The notes: generated by a model not told the origin, from the sequence alone. 64,000 nucleotides of DNA from Monomorium pharaonis (GCF_013373865.1 NC_050471.1:15608047-15672046); one strand, 5' to 3'. Shown: positions 10,275-21,762, counted from the stretch's first letter. Numbers and translations are program-made.

Positions 10275-11163
10275 CTATTAGGGTATTGGCCACGCGTCAT
10301 TATTGACCACGTCAATATTGGCCACGTCAATATTGGCCACGCATGATATTGCCCACGTCAATAATGGCTACGTCAATATTGGCCACGCGTCATTATTACC
10401 CATGTCATTATTGCCCATGCGTCATTATTGCTTACGCGTCATTATTGCCCACCTCATTATTGGCCACGCGTTATTATTGGCCACGTCAATATTGGCCACG
10501 CGTGATATTGCCCACGTCAATATTGGCCACGCGTCAATATTGACCACGTCATTATTGCCCACGCGTCATTATTGCCCACGCGTCACTATTGCCCACGTCA
10601 TTACTGTATATGGGTTTGCGACTTGGACGGGGTGCGGGAGGGGGAGCCGAAGGCCCTCCTTGCACTCCCCCGTGTGTGTGCGTGCGTGCGTGCTTGTGTG
10701 TGTGTGCAAAGCATTTCTCTGCACCACATGGGTTTGCAACTTTCCACGCTAAGTAAAAAAATTGATTAATATTGACGTGGGTAATAATGACGCGTGGTCA
10801 ATAGTGACGTGGGCAATAATGACGTGGTCAATATTGACGCGTGGCCAATATTGACGTGGCCATTATTGACGTGGGCAATATTGACGCGTGGCCAATATTG
10901 ACGTGGGCAATATTACGCGTGGGCAATATTAACGTGGCCAATAATGACGTGGGCAATAATGACGTGGGCAATAATGACGCGTGGCCAATAATGACGTGGC
11001 CAATCCACCCCGTGGTAAATCGGGATCGTCGTCAATCGGGATCGTGGTCAATAATGACGTGGCCAATATTGACGTGGTCAATATTGACGTGGTCAATATT
11101 GACGTGGGCAATATTGACGTGGCCAATCGGGACCGTGGCCAATATTGATGTGGCCAAACGGGT
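10275..11163. mobile_element. Minisatellite-armed element B
   Basis: The left arm (about 10285-10600) repeats a 15-bp word, CAATATTGGCCACGT or CATTATTGCCCACGC. The right arm (about 10765-11160) is the inverted array (GACGTGGCCAATATT). The core at 10610-10750 has ATGGGTTTGCGACTT, a hairpin GGGAGCCGAAGGCCCTCC, (GT)n with CGTG units, and a second CACCACATGGGTTTGC. The right side abuts the resumed Gypsy-1 RT region, the left side unrelated DNA, so no target duplication can be scored. Non-coding. Confidence 0.8.
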
Positions 11164-12056
11164 GCCACTCGAAGCTCCAGTGGTAAACGCGGAATTGAAA
11201 TTAGAATTAAAAGAGCATCAACCTTTCTCTGTTATGCCTAAACGCTTATCGTGGGCAGAGAAAGAGGTCTTGCGAGATTTGTTAGATAAGCTACACTGGC
11301 GCAAAAAAAAAATTTTGGACCGATTTTTAGGTAATATTCAAAGTGATGCAACTTTGCGAAAAATCATCCAAATTACATGTCCTTTTTTTTTAATTAAAGG
11401 GCAAAGACTATTTTGAGAATCCCTACGCGAAAGTTGTGCAAATTTCAAACTAGCGTGCAATCAACAAAAAACATCGTATCGACATGTTTTTTTTTGAAAT
11501 TGCTTAGAAAAGAATGAACTTTCAGAATATGAATTAATATTAGCAAGATTTTGACGAGAAACTTGTGCAAAATGATAACAAACTTTTACTTTTTTCAATT
11601 AAAAAACACATGTTTGGTTTTCATGTGATACAAAAGGTTCGCACTTAACAAATCAAACTTTCGCGTAGGGATTCTCAAAATAGAGTCTTTGCCCTTTAAT
11701 TTAAAAAAAAGTGCATGTAATTTGGATGATTTTTCGCAAAGTTGCATCACTTTGAATATTGCCTAAAAATCGATCAAAAATTTTGTTTTGTTTTTTTTTG
11801 CGCCAGTGTATTTAAAAGAAAGGTAATTTGAGTTAGTGAATCTGAATATTCGTCACCTATAGTTTTGGTCAAAAAAGAAAACGGAAAATATAGAATGTGT
11901 ATCGATTACCGCGTGCTGAACAAGTACTTAGTGCATAGTAATTATCCTACCTTTGATCGAGGATCAATTAAACGTTTTGGCAGATAAGAAATATTTTATT
12001 TTACTCGATCTCAAAGACGGTTTTCATCATATAAAAATCGTAGAAGAATCAATTAA
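11164..12056 (+). pseudogene. Gypsy-1 reverse transcriptase, N-terminal part
   Basis: Translation resumes with VPLEAPVVNAELKLELKEHQ and RLSWAEKEVLRDLLDKL, the usual approach to a Gypsy RT. The line is cut at 11294-11808 by a MITE and continues with SESEYSSPIVLVKKENGK, YRMCIDYRVLNK and FILLDLKDGFHHIKI. The last corresponds to RT motif A, with its aspartate in LLDLKDG. One in-frame TGA (VI*VSES) and a frameshift near 11960 interrupt it. It is cut again at TTAA 12053-12056 by the Kolobok-like element and resumes at 19047. Non-functional. Confidence 0.88.
11294..11808. mobile_element. 515-bp mariner-type MITE with about 150-bp inverted ends
   Basis: Begins CACTGGCGCAAAAAAAAA and ends with its inverse (TTTTTTTGCGCCAGTG), flanked by TA at 11292-11293 and 11809-11810. 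The inverted ends continue through GCAACTTTGCGAAAAATCAT and GAATCCCTACGCGAAAGTT. Removal re-joins the RT line of Gypsy-1 in frame, so the insertion is unambiguous. No transposase is encoded. Confidence 0.92.
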
Positions 12057-12528
12057 GAGGGCCGTCTACATTAGGAGGCCAAAATTAAGCACTTATTTAT
12101 GATTTTTTTTCTAATGAAACTAAGCAATGGATCTTTTTGTGATTTTTTTTCACTTATTGTACATGTCTTTAGGTACTCAAAACAATTTTTATTACAAAAT
12201 TTTATTTATTTAATTAGGACTTGGTTAGGTGGTACTGTGAGCGGACGCATGGTGTGTAAGTGCGATTAATTATATTGTAATTGTAAGGATAGAGATAAGA
12301 TAGAGGCGATACTTAGTGTCAGGAGGATAGCGAGATAGGGCGAGTGCAAAGGGTAATTGGAGGAAGCATCGAGAGGTAAGGCGTTATAATAGTAGGTAGA
12401 GAAAATCGGACGGATAGGTTAGGAGGTTAGGATTCACGGGTAGGAAAGTGCGGGAAAATGTCCAGGGAGATAAGAGAGAGAGAGGAGTAAAAGATAGGTG
12501 TATAGAGGAAGGACAGAGGAAATTGGTG

Positions 12529-13528
12529 ATGGATGGTAGTAAGCAGGGTAAAAGAGTGAGTTTCAAGGAATAAGAGGAGGTAGGTAAAGAAAATTTGGAT
12601 AGGGATGGATTAACTAAGCTAAGGAAGGAAGTAAAAGCAATAGCCTTAGAAATGAAAGAATTTAAGGATGAGATAAGGCAGGAATTGAAAGTTTTAAAGA
12701 TAGAACAGGAATTATGGGAGAAAAGAATGAAAGAATTAGAGATTAAATGCATAGGGGTGGAAAAAGATAGAGTTAGGAGAAATAGTAAAGAGAGGGGAAG
12801 TAGAAGGGGGGAGGGCTAGTAGGACAGAAGATAGCGACAGCATAGGAAGTGTTGCAGTAGGAAGAAGAAGAAGTGAGAGTAGAGAAAGCAGATACAGTAG
12901 AGCGAGCTCAGGATATAGTTTTGAGAATAGTTGCGGAGGGCTAAGTGACAGAGAGGTAGGAAAATTAAAGAAATGGGTTGAGGATAGGGAAAAGGAGGAG
13001 AGAAGAAAAAACATAGTAATTAGAGGTTTAAAAAAGGAAGATTTAGATAGGATACAAGAGGGATGGATAGAGGAGATGATCAGAGAAAAGCTAGGATTGG
13101 AAATTAGGGTGACAAAGTGGTGGATAAGCGGGTTGGTGATAATAGTAAGTCTTGAAACCGAGGATATGAAAAGGGATATAATGTGTAACAAGAACAAACT
13201 TAGGGGAGAACGGTTATTTATTGAACAGGACTTGACATGGGAAGAAAGGAATACGCAAAGAGATATCGCAAGGTGGGTTAAAGAGGAGAAGGACAGAGGT
13301 AGGATTGTTAAGATAGGAATTGGCAAGGTAAAAATAAATGGAATATGGCTTAAGTGGGAGAATGTGATGACAGATAGAAGAATAGATTTGCCCAGAAGGA
13401 AGTTAGGAGAAGGGGTAGTTACAGAAGATTTAGGCTTAGGTAGAAAGGATACTGGTGCTAGTGCGGATAGGAATAAAGAGGAGGTGAATATGAAGATAGG
13501 AATTAGTGTAGGAGATAAGGAAAACTAA
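12529..13528 (+). pseudogene. LINE ORF1 protein (coiled coil plus RRM-like), frameshifted
   Basis: The first half is a lysine/glutamate-rich heptad region (LRKEVKAIALEMKEFKDEI, LKIEQELWEKRMKELE), presumably a coiled coil. After frame breaks near 12819 the line resumes with KKWVEDREKEERRKNIVIRG, the first strand of an L1-ORF1-like RRM, and then ERLFIEQDLTWEERNTQRDI and RIVKIGIGKVKINGIWLKW. In L1-type elements this protein coats the RNA and acts as a chaperone. It ends at 13528, 143 bp before ORF2. Overall length is ordinary for such ORF1 proteins. Confidence 0.75.
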
Positions 13529-13671
13529 GTGAGGGCCAAGAAGGGAGGGAAAAGAAAGAGAATAGTAGAAATAAATTTATAGTTAATGGTAAAGGTAATG
13601 GTAAATATAATAAGATATGTAAGAAGAAATGCAAGAGTAAGGATAGTAATAAAGTAAAACATAGGACACAT

Positions 13672-14832
13672 TTGGATAGGAATATGATATTTTGGAACGT
13701 AGCGGGTTTAGGCAGACAGGACAGGGATTTTTGGAAATTTGTTAAAGAATATGATTATATAGGGCTAATTGAAACTTGGATAGAGGAAAAGGGTTGGAAT
13801 AATATAAAGGATATGCTTCCTGGATCACATACCTGGGAATGTTGTTTCGCGGAAAGGAGCAAAAAGAGAGGCAGAGCTAAAGGAGGATTCATAATAGGTA
13901 AAAAGAAGGAGTGGTGGAGAGATGATAAAAAATTGATAGATAGGAGTGGAGAAGAGTGGATAGCTACTAGGATAGAAAAAGCATTTAGAGAAAAAAGCAT
14001 GTGGATAATAACAGTTTATAACCAAGGCAATTGGGAAGATATAAAAAGTACAATAGTAGAGATAGTAGAAAAGAATAGGAATGATATGATTTTAATAAGT
14101 GGAGATTTTAATATAAGAATCGGTGAGTTAGGTATAGAAGAAGAGGCTCTAGAGTTAGGTAGGAAAAGTAAGGATAAGACAATAGGTAATAATGGGAGAG
14201 ATCTCGTAGAGTTTATAAATGACATAGGTGGCTATATATTGAACGGGGCGTTTGAAGGCGACAGGGAAGGAGAATATACTTACATTGGTGTTAGAGGTAA
14301 CACGGTTATAGACTATGTAATTACATGTGAAAATTGTATTGATAGGATAATAAGTTTTAGAGTAGTGGATAGACTCGGATCACATGCCCCTGACAGTGAA
14401 GATGGACTCAGAAGAGGAACTGATGGAGGAGGATCTACAAGATATAAAAAAAAGGAGGACAAAAACTCTATGGGATTTGGAATCGAGACCTGTACGAGGA
14501 AAAAACTGAGGTAGCTGAATGGACAGAAAATTTGGAAAATGACTCTACGGAAGAAATCTGGAAAAAACTAAAGGAGGCGATGGTGAAAAAAGAAATAAGA
14601 TGGAAGAGAAGGAAAATAGGACATAAGGAATGGTGGAACAAGAGCTGCTCCAGGGAAAAGAGAAAAGTTCATAGAGCTCTGAAAAGCTGGAAGAAAGGTA
14701 AAATTATGAGGGATGTTTACCTGGAGTGCAAGAGCAACTTAAAAGAGTTCCTGGATAAAAGATATGCTATTTGGAAAGAAGAAGAAGAACTGGAGCTGAG
14801 AAACCTGAGGAATGTAACTGAGGTGTGGAAAT
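13672..14832 (+). pseudogene. LINE ORF2, APE endonuclease and linker
   Basis: Opens with ATG at 13672. Endonuclease motifs are visible in order: WNVAGL, the catalytic glutamate in LIETWIE, GRAKGGF, ILISGDFNIR and NTVIDYVI. The last motif, SDHMP, is present only after a one-base frameshift near 14370; the original frame reads GSHAP. The linker then continues through the WDWNRDLYEEKTE and KKEIRWKRRKIGHKEWWNK regions to the solo LTR at 14833. The endonuclease would nick the target site for target-primed reverse transcription. Confidence 0.85.
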
Positions 14833-15681
14833 TGTAAGAATTCTACAATTTCTTTTATTGAATAATTAAATTCTATCGGTCACAGGAAAGAATGAGGAGA
14901 TCTAGTAAGGCAGATGAAGTACTCGCGGTTCAAGATAGTAATAATTCGCCTTTATTACTCGATATAATTCCGATGGTCCGATCTTCGTTAACATACAAAA
15001 ATATCCCGTTTCATATTACAAATTTTGGAACATTCGACCGTAATTCGCGTAGCTCTCGAGTCACTTATTAATTTCGGAATTCCATACCATAAAACTCTCC
15101 AGATTCCATAAAATTCAACGATCGAATTCAATATCTCGTCGGACGCCCTACTCGCGCTATGTCAATATTAATAAAAAGCCAAATACTTATATAACGCTTA
15201 TTATAGCCAGCTATGTCCCTCGTTGGCTCCTTCACCTGTTCCTAGGCCGCGCCGTCGGACTCCATTGTTCTCTTCCTTACTACAGGCAGCACAAGATTTA
15301 CCATAGCAGATCTCGATCGGACTCCGGCCGGAGTTTCCCTCCTTCCTTCTTCGGGGCAGGAGAGGATGGTTTAGTCGATTTTTCCCTGATAGTCCATCTA
15401 TTTCGAGGATGATCGGGACCTCGGCGCCAACCTCGAGAAAACACCAGTACGAACGGCCTCTTGCAGATGGAAGTCCGACGACCGCCCCGGAACGAAAGAG
15501 GCCGATTCCTCGTCAGTACATTCGAACGTGCGGTTTTCGGAGCACTAAGCATGCGCGCTTTTCACGATCCTGACACGTGAAACCGGATAGCGAGAGAGAT
15601 GAGCTGCTCCCCCCCCTTCCCTAAGACTATGGCACGCGCTTCTGGAGTGACAGATAGGCCCGGGATCAGCAGATTCTTACA
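14833..15681. repeat. Solo LTR (849 bp) inserted in LINE ORF2
   Basis: Begins TGTAAGAATTCTAC and ends CAGCAGATTCTTACA, an inverted TG..CA terminal pair, with a 4-bp target duplication AAAT on both sides. Removing the LTR and one AAAT restores the ORF2 frame exactly (EVWK into YINKKK). No internal retroviral sequence remains, so this is the product of LTR-LTR recombination. It matches neither the Gypsy-1 nor the Gypsy-2 LTR, so a third LTR family was active here. Contents are mixed GC-rich and AT-rich with no gene. Confidence 0.88.
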
Positions 15682-17760
15682 AAATATATAAACAAGAAAA
15701 AAGGAAGGAGAAAGAAGATAAAAAATAGTATAGGAAAGAGAGAATGGGAAAGGCATTTCAAGAATTTGTTGGAGGGCTCGGACAGAAGAGGAAATGAAGC
15801 TACTCCGGAAGAGGAGACAGAGGAAGGAAACGAGAAAGAAGAGGAGGGGGTGCTGATCAATGAAGAGTTAATTGGAAGAGCAATAGACAAATTGAAAAAT
15901 AAAAAGGCACCAGGATTGGATGGAATACCTATGGAGGCATGGAAATACAGAGGTGCTGCTATTAGGAAGGGACTGACGGTATTAATAAAGAAAATCTGGC
16001 TAGGAGATAGTATTCCAGAAGATTGGAAGACAAGTGTGATCCTACCTCTATATAAAAAGGGGGATCAGGAAAAAACGGAAAATTACAGAGGTATTTCCCT
16101 ACTCTGTTCTGCTTATAAGATTTACGCAACGGTTTTATGAGGATCCCTGGAGGAGAAATCAATGGAGCTGAAGGCGCCGCCGGAAAGTCAAGGTGGTTTT
16201 AGGGAAGGAAGAGGAACGATGGAGAACATCTTTATTTTGAATCACGTGGTACAAAGAGAGAAGCTAAAAGAGGATAAGGTGTTCGCTTTATTCGTGGACT
16301 TGAAAGCGGCTTTCGATAATATAAAAAGAGAAAAATTATGGCACATCCTAGAAGAAATTGATATAAAGAAGCAAACAACTAGAAGACTTAAGAAGATGTA
16401 TGAGGAGACGAAGGCGGTAGTGAAGACAGAAGATGGAGTGACGAAGGAATTCTACACGTGCAAAGGAGTTAGACAGGGATGTGTGATGAGTCCACTACTT
16501 TTTGACTTATACATCGCGGACATTGATAAGTATATGAGTAAAAGAGGAATAGGTGGTATTAAATTAGGAAATGATAGGATATGGTCGTTAGCGTACACAG
16601 ATGACATGGTGTTAGCGAAAAACAGAGTTGGATTAATGGATATAATGGATACGCTTAGGAGATTTCTAAAAGAGAAAGGTTTAGAACTGAATATAGATAA
16701 AACAAAGGTCATGATATTTAACAGAAATGGAAAGAAAAGATTGGTAAATGGTTATGGGAAGGTAGGAAATTAGAAGAGGTTAGTTCGTTTAAATACTTAG
16801 GTTTCGTGTTTAATAGAAAGGGGATTACAGAAATCATATAAAAGACTTGAGTATTAAGGGTAGACTGGCCGCGAATAGGGTATGGGGCTTAGGAGAAAGA
16901 ATTTGTAATAACGATTTTAGTAGGAGATGGATGTTATTTTGTTACTTGATTAAAAGCGTTATGTCTTACGGGGTAGAAATTTGGGGTTGGGAAGAAAAGA
17001 AGGAATTGGAAAAGGTAATGTAAGATGGGTTTTCAACATAGATTTTTGCACGCCAAGGTATATTATGATGTTAGAGCTAGACTTAGATAAATTAAGAATT
17101 AAATGGGGTATAAGGGCTAGAAGGTTTGAGGAAAAAATTAAAGCTATGGAGGATTACAGATGGGTTAAACTTTGTTGGAACGAGAAAAGGAAATTTGATT
17201 GGAATGATCTATATGGGAAAGAGAGAGAAAGATATTATAACAGGAATGGATGGAGTTCGCAGGCTTTAGAAGGTTTAGATGGAGAGGTAGCTAGGAGAAT
17301 TGATAAGGAGTTAGAAGCCAGAGATAAAGATGTACAGATACAGGAAATGGAAAGTAAATTAAGCGAGGCGAGATATAATAAGAGGTATGCGGTAATTTCG
17401 GATAGGAAAATACGGAAGCCAAAGTATTTAAGTAGGAAATATGTAGATAGCGGTAGGAATGGTATAGGAATAAGAGTGTTAGTTAGATTTAGATGCGGCA
17501 ATATGGAAGAAGATAATAAATACTGGTGAAGTGAGGTAGATAGAGAATGCGTATTTTGTTGCAAAGGTAAAGATAATTTAAATCACTTTGTGAAAGAGTG
17601 TGAGATTACGAGGTCATGGTTTGTAACCTTAAGCAGAAATAAGAGAGAAAGAATAGATAAGCTACTATGTGATGATTTCGACGATGTAAAAAAGGTGTTG
17701 TTAAAATTTTGGTTTGAGAAGAAAAAAGCGTTTAAAGCGTGTAAAGAAAAGATTAGATAA
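15682..17760 (+). pseudogene. LINE ORF2, reverse transcriptase and C-terminus
   Basis: Continues ORF2 after the solo LTR. RT motifs are LKNKKAPGLDGIPMEAWKY, NYRGISLL, QGGFREGRGTMENIF, FALFVDLKAAFDNI (motif A), GVRQGCVMSPLLF and AYTDDMVL, where the usual YADD has threonine, then KGLELNIDKTKVM. An in-frame TGA lies at 16138-16140 and a frameshift near 16745. After it, FKYLGFVFNRKG and SYGVEIWGWEEKKE follow. The C-terminus has a CCHC knuckle near 17548-17625 (CVFC..HFVKEC), and the line ends at 17760. RT copies the element RNA at the nicked target. This copy is dead. Confidence 0.9.
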
Positions 17761-18501
17761 TGTGGTAGGTATGGAATCTTGTATAAATAAATTAAGGAAA
17801 TAGTTTGTATGTAACCAACTGTGATTAAACTGTGATGATAGAATAAGAATATAAAGTTTAATAAGTTAGATGTTAGGTTTCAGTGCATGGACGGATGAAA
17901 GAGTGAATGTGATAGAATTATCAAGTAAACCAAGTCCCCTTCTTAGCATGTAATTGCTGAAGTAAATAAATATATATATATATTTATTTATTTAATTACA
18001 AGTTGTAAGCAAAAATGCACAACTGCCTTAAAAAATTCCTTTCACACTGCGTACACAATAACATCTAGTAGAATCGACTGAAAGGAAAAAACCAAAGTTT
18101 TTTGTAAAGTTTATGAGTATAACTTCTAAGTGAACCTAAGAAAGTTATACATTTATTACAAAAAATTTATAAAAATGGCATTTTGAAAAAAAAATTGATT
18201 TTTTGTGAAAAATTTTTGACTTTTTTAAAATAACTTTTTTTTACATGACTTTTAATTTATATTTTAGGTTCACACAGAAGATAATTTAATAACCTTTAAT
18301 TTAAAAAAAATAGAAAAGGATCCGTCGATTAGTTTTTTTTAAATCGTGTACGCAGTTTCGAAAAAAGTGGTTTCGAGAAAAACGCGTTTAAAGTTTCCAA
18401 TCAAAGAATAAGGTTGATAAAAGCTTGCTAATGATTGTTTATCCGTACTTTTCGATTAATCTACTATTCCTGCTTCATATAAATGTCCTCATACAATTCA
18501 T

Positions 18502-18840
18502 TCATCTCCAACAGCCATTGGCTGGTGGTTTGTCGTAAGTACGCGTTTCCTGTGCAACAGATCTGCTACGACGATTTTGGCTAATCGTGCGATTTTCGTT
18601 TATTCTAACATCTCTGCATACTGGTCCAATAATTATTTCCATGCATAACATGATTCTTAGAACCGACAAATAGCCTTCATTGAAAATTCCAGCAGCTATG
18701 TAGGCAGCAATTTCAATAATTTTGCGGCCGCAATGGAAGTATTTTGGAGCCAGTTGCCAAATCGTCGCATTAAAACTTTCATTGACATTTTGTGTATACC
18801 CACCTAAACACCTCTCAAATAATTCTTTCCGAGCAGGCAA
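18502..18840 (-). pseudogene. Kolobok-like transposase, C-terminal remnant
   Basis: 113 residues open on the minus strand. The stretch ERCLGGYTQNVNESFNATIW followed by APKYFHCGRKIIEIA and IFNEGYLSV matches the conserved C-terminal block (TQN-x-NESFN-x-x-IW, then FN(E/D)G) of Kolobok-type transposases, also seen in proteins annotated cc8K15.2-like. The amino-terminal catalytic part is gone. The TTAA target duplications of the surrounding element agree with this family. Upstream sequence on the same strand is frame-broken. Confidence 0.65.
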
Positions 18841-19046
18841 TGTACCTTTTCAAAGACCGTTAGGGATTTTTACTTGCCGTCCCGTTCGGAGCGCTCGGGA
18901 CGTGCGCAGTGCACGTGCTCATTTCGGCTTGATACAATTTGAATCTATACTTAGGACTTCAGGAGCATGTTCTACGGATGAAATACTATCGATTTAAGCA
19001 AGAAAAAATCGATTTTTTTACTTTCTAATGTAGACGGTTCCCTTAA

Positions 19047-19341
19047 ATATACGTCATTTGTGACGCCTTTAGGGCAATATGAGTATGAAAGAATATCGTT
19101 CGGGCTTAAAACGGCTCCTTTAAGATTTCAAAAGTTCGTTAATGATGTTCTACGGGAGTTTATCGATTCAGGTGACCTGGTGGTCTACATGGATGACTTT
19201 ATGATTGCGACGTCTATTATTGAACATTATCTGTGTGTATTGCGTAAAGTGTTTCGGGCATTAGTCAATAACCTGCTAGAGTTAAGGATAGATAATTGTA
19301 AGTTTGTATACACTAAGATAGAATATTTAGGCTGTCATTTT
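19047..19341 (+). pseudogene. Gypsy-1 reverse transcriptase, catalytic part
   Basis: After the Kolobok-like insertion the RT continues with SFVTPLGQYEYERISFGLKT, APLRFQKFVNDVL and the catalytic VVYMDDFMIATS (YMDD box), then KIEYLGCHF. It is cut by armed element N1, whose left duplicated target bases are 19334-19341. The YMDD aspartates are present, but the protein is not continuous. Confidence 0.9.
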
Positions 19342-19490
19342 GAGTGAGTCCCAGATGCGCACAGTAATAAACGGACACAGCAGGCTGAGTGAAACAGACA
19401 CAGACCAAATGCGCAGAGACTAAATGTGCACAGACCAAATGCGCACGGACCAAATGCGCACAGTCGCAAACCCATGTGGTGCAGAAAATG

Positions 19491-19582
<92 letters not shown>

Positions 19583-19780
19583 ACGCACACACACATACAC
19601 GGGGAAGGGGCTTTGCTCCCCCTCCCGCACCCACGCCGTCGGTAGAGGTACCCGAAAAGTCGCAACTCATGTGGTAAGTCTGTTGGTTACTGTGTCCGTT
19701 TGGTCTGTGCGCATTTGGTCTGTGTCCGTTTCACTCAGCCTGCTGTGTCCGTTTACACTGTGCTCATCTGGGACGCTCCC
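19342..19780. mobile_element. Minisatellite-armed element N1, complete, inserted in Gypsy-1 RT
   Basis: Flanked by GTCATTTT (19334-19341) and GTCATTTC (19781-19788), an 8-bp target duplication with one mismatch. Ends are GAGTGAGTCCCAGATGCGCA and, inverted, GGGAGCGTCCCAGATGAGCA. Arms hold GGACACAG(C/T) and AAATGCGCACAGACC words. The core is GTCGCAAACCCATGTGGTGC, a (CA)n tract of about 80 bp at 19497-19580, GGGGCTTTGCTCCCC, CACGCCGTCGGTAGAGGTAC, then CGCAACTCATGTGGTAAG. Non-coding. The host reading line either side belongs to one protein, so both boundaries are firm. Confidence 0.92.
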
Positions 19781-20500
19781 GTCATTTCGGGAAAAAGCAT
19801 AAGCCCGACGAAGGAAAGAGTCGAAGCCGTACTTAACTTTCCTGTGCCTAAGAACGTCAGAGAAGTACGGGGGTTTGTAGGACTATGTTCCTACTTTAGG
19901 AAGTTCATCGAAAGGTTTTCCCTGATAGCTAAACCCCTTTACGATTTGTTGAAGAAAGATGTTGCCTTTGAGTTCAAGGAGTGCCAATTGAGGGCGTTTG
20001 AAGAACTGAAGGCTAAGTTGGCTTCTACTGCTATCCTATCCATTTATAATCCACAAGATGGCACAAAACTGCATTGCGATGTTAGCTCTCATGGATTCGG
20101 CGCAATTTTGTTCCAAAAAAAGCAAGACCTAAAGTTACACCCTATTTTTTATTGTTGGAAGAGAACAATGGAAACCGAAAGTAAATACCATAGTTTCAAG
20201 TTAGAGACACTAGCAATAATATATGCTTTGTGAAGATTTCGGGTGTACTTGTATGGCGTGAAATTTAAATTTGTAACGGACTACCAATCTTTAAAGCTGA
20301 CCCTGGATAAAAGGGATATTGCTCCACGTATTTTTAGGTGGGTCAATATCCCTTTTAGTTGCAAGAGTTTGATTATACAGTAGAGCATCGTATGGAAACG
20401 AGGATGAGTCACGTAGATTGTTTGAGCAGATGCTATTTTATTTGTGTTTTCGAAGATAACACTCTCGAATTTAATTTATCAGTGAGTTAAAGCCAGGATG
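19781..20500 (+). pseudogene. Gypsy-1 RT thumb and RNase H
   Basis: Continues with ISPTKERVEAVLNFPVPKNV, REVRGFVGLCSYFRKFI and an RNase H region beginning LHCDVSSHGFGAILFQ (the first catalytic aspartate in place), then LETLAIIYAL. A TGA follows at 20231-20233, and downstream RNase H blocks (TDYQSLK, then DYTVEHR-like) are frameshifted. RNase H would remove the RNA strand during reverse transcription. Inactive. Confidence 0.85.
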
Positions 20501-20511
20501 CCAGCATTAAG

Positions 20512-21716
20512 GAGTTGCAGTCTAAGCTAAAAAAAATCGAAGATAAGTTATATGAGATGCGAAATGGTATTGTGTATCGGAAAAAGAAAGGAAGACTGTT
20601 GTTCGTTGTGCCTTGTAGTATGGAAGCTAACATTCTGTATAAGTATCATAATGAGTTAGAACATATGGGGGTAGATAAGGTGTGCGAAATGATCAACCGG
20701 AACTATTGGTTTCCAAAAATTCAAAGTAAAATCGAGACGCACATCGCGAACTGTCTAAAGTGTATTGCGTACTCACCGAAGTCGGGAAAAAGGGAAGAAA
20801 TGTTACAAGCAATTCCCAAGGAAGGTCAACCTTTCGAAGTGCTTCATATTGATCATTTTGGTCCGGTAGTAAAAGATTCCCCGAAGAAGCATGTGTTGTC
20901 GTAGTAGTCGTGGATGCTTTCACAAAATTCGTCTAATTATACGCCACTAAGCCGACCTCAAGTCAGGAAACTATACATTGCTTGGAACAATACTTCCATA
21001 ACTATAGTAGTTCAACAACTATAATCTCTGATCGCGGGAGATGGTTTTGTTCAAAGGAGTTTGATAATTTTATATTAAAACACGATATTAAACACATAAA
21101 GGTAGCGACAGCTTCGCCTTAAGTGAATGGTCAGGCTGAGCGCGTGAACCGAGTTATACAGCCCATGTTAGCCAACTTAGTCGGTAGTAGAGATCGGAAA
21201 AATTGGTATAAGGTGTTACCACAAATTGAATACGCGTTGAACAACGTGTCCCATAAATCCACTGGGGATACGCCTAGTCATATACTGTTTGGTATAAACC
21301 AGCGTATGAAGCCTGCGGATAATGTACGAGAATACCTTGAAAGTCAGTTTCAGAATGATACACGCGATTTAGATGTAATTAGAGATGCAGCTAAGATACA
21401 AATTTGTAAAGCTCAACAATACAACAAAAACTATGTTGATAAGAAGCGAAAGAAACCGTACGAGTATGCTAAAGGTGACTCTGTGATGGTACGGAATTTT
21501 GAGAGCACACCTGGTATTTCGCATAAGTTAATTCCACAGTTTCGAGGGCCTTATAAAATCATTAAAAAGTTACGTAATAACCGATATGTGGTAGCGGATG
21601 TAGACAGTCACCAGGTGACTCAAAGATCGTATCAAGGCGTGTGGGAACCTGCTAATATGCGTCCGTGGAAAAGAGCCGATAACGAGACGAACTATGAAAA
21701 TGAGGAGAATGATTAA
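20512..21716 (+). pseudogene. Gypsy-1 integrase
   Basis: The 20515-20904 part carries the HHCC zinc-binding domain (YHNELEHMGVDKV, then CLKC) and the first part of the catalytic core with HIDHFGPV. A frame break follows near 20904 and a stop just before 21123. The 21123-21716 part carries NGQAERVNRVIQPML, with the catalytic glutamate, and the C-terminal GDSVMVRN and FRGPYKIIKKLRNNRY blocks, which resemble the SH3-like tail of Gypsy integrases. It ends with TAA at 21714-21716, 46 bp before the 3' LTR. It joined element DNA to the host when active. Confidence 0.87.
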
Positions 21717-21762
21717 CATGTATACGGCCGAGGACGGCCTGCGGGTCAGGACTGGCCGAATC

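Larger units (their letters stand above)
12217..17982 (+). mobile_element. LINE-1 of this window: APE-type non-LTR retrotransposon, nearly full length
   Basis: A 16-bp target duplication TTTATTTATTTAATTA (12201-12216 and 17983-17998) brackets a two-ORF LINE. It has ORF1 with coiled coil and RRM-like domain, and ORF2 with APE endonuclease, reverse transcriptase and a C-terminal CCHC knuckle, ending in a short AT-rich tail (AAATAAATATATATATATA). It carries a solo LTR at 14833-15681, so it predates that event. Frameshifts and one in-frame TGA inactivate it. The elements at 37049-41690 and 45640-49165 share its ORF2 signatures. Confidence 0.9.
12057..19042 (-). mobile_element. Kolobok-like DNA transposon, TTAA target, split by a LINE
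   Basis: Ends GAGGGCCGTCTACATTAG and, inverted, GGGAACCGTCTACATTAG, flanked by TTAA at 12053-12056 and 19043-19046. Excision restores the Gypsy-1 RT reading line, which proves insertion. A transposase remnant lies on the minus strand at 18502-18840. Most of the apparent length is a LINE inserted at 12217-17982; without it the element is about 1.2 kb, so it is internally deleted. TTAA targets fit Kolobok and piggyBac; the transposase similarity favours Kolobok. Confidence 0.8.

Noticed and set aside
1741..11160. Arrays of short repeats considered as CRISPR
   Set aside because: Units are 15-16 bp head to tail with no spacers, in inverted pairs, in a eukaryotic context; no cas genes.
12736..13326. 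Long serine/leucine-rich frames on the minus strand of the LINEs (also near 40338-40982, 45758-46171 and 46288-47244)
   Set aside because: Antisense shadows of GA-rich LINE coding strands; no motifs.
19313..19802. Open frames rich in HTHTHT or VCVCVC across the (CA)n tract
   Set aside because: Pure microsatellite translation inside armed element N1; no start context or conserved flank.
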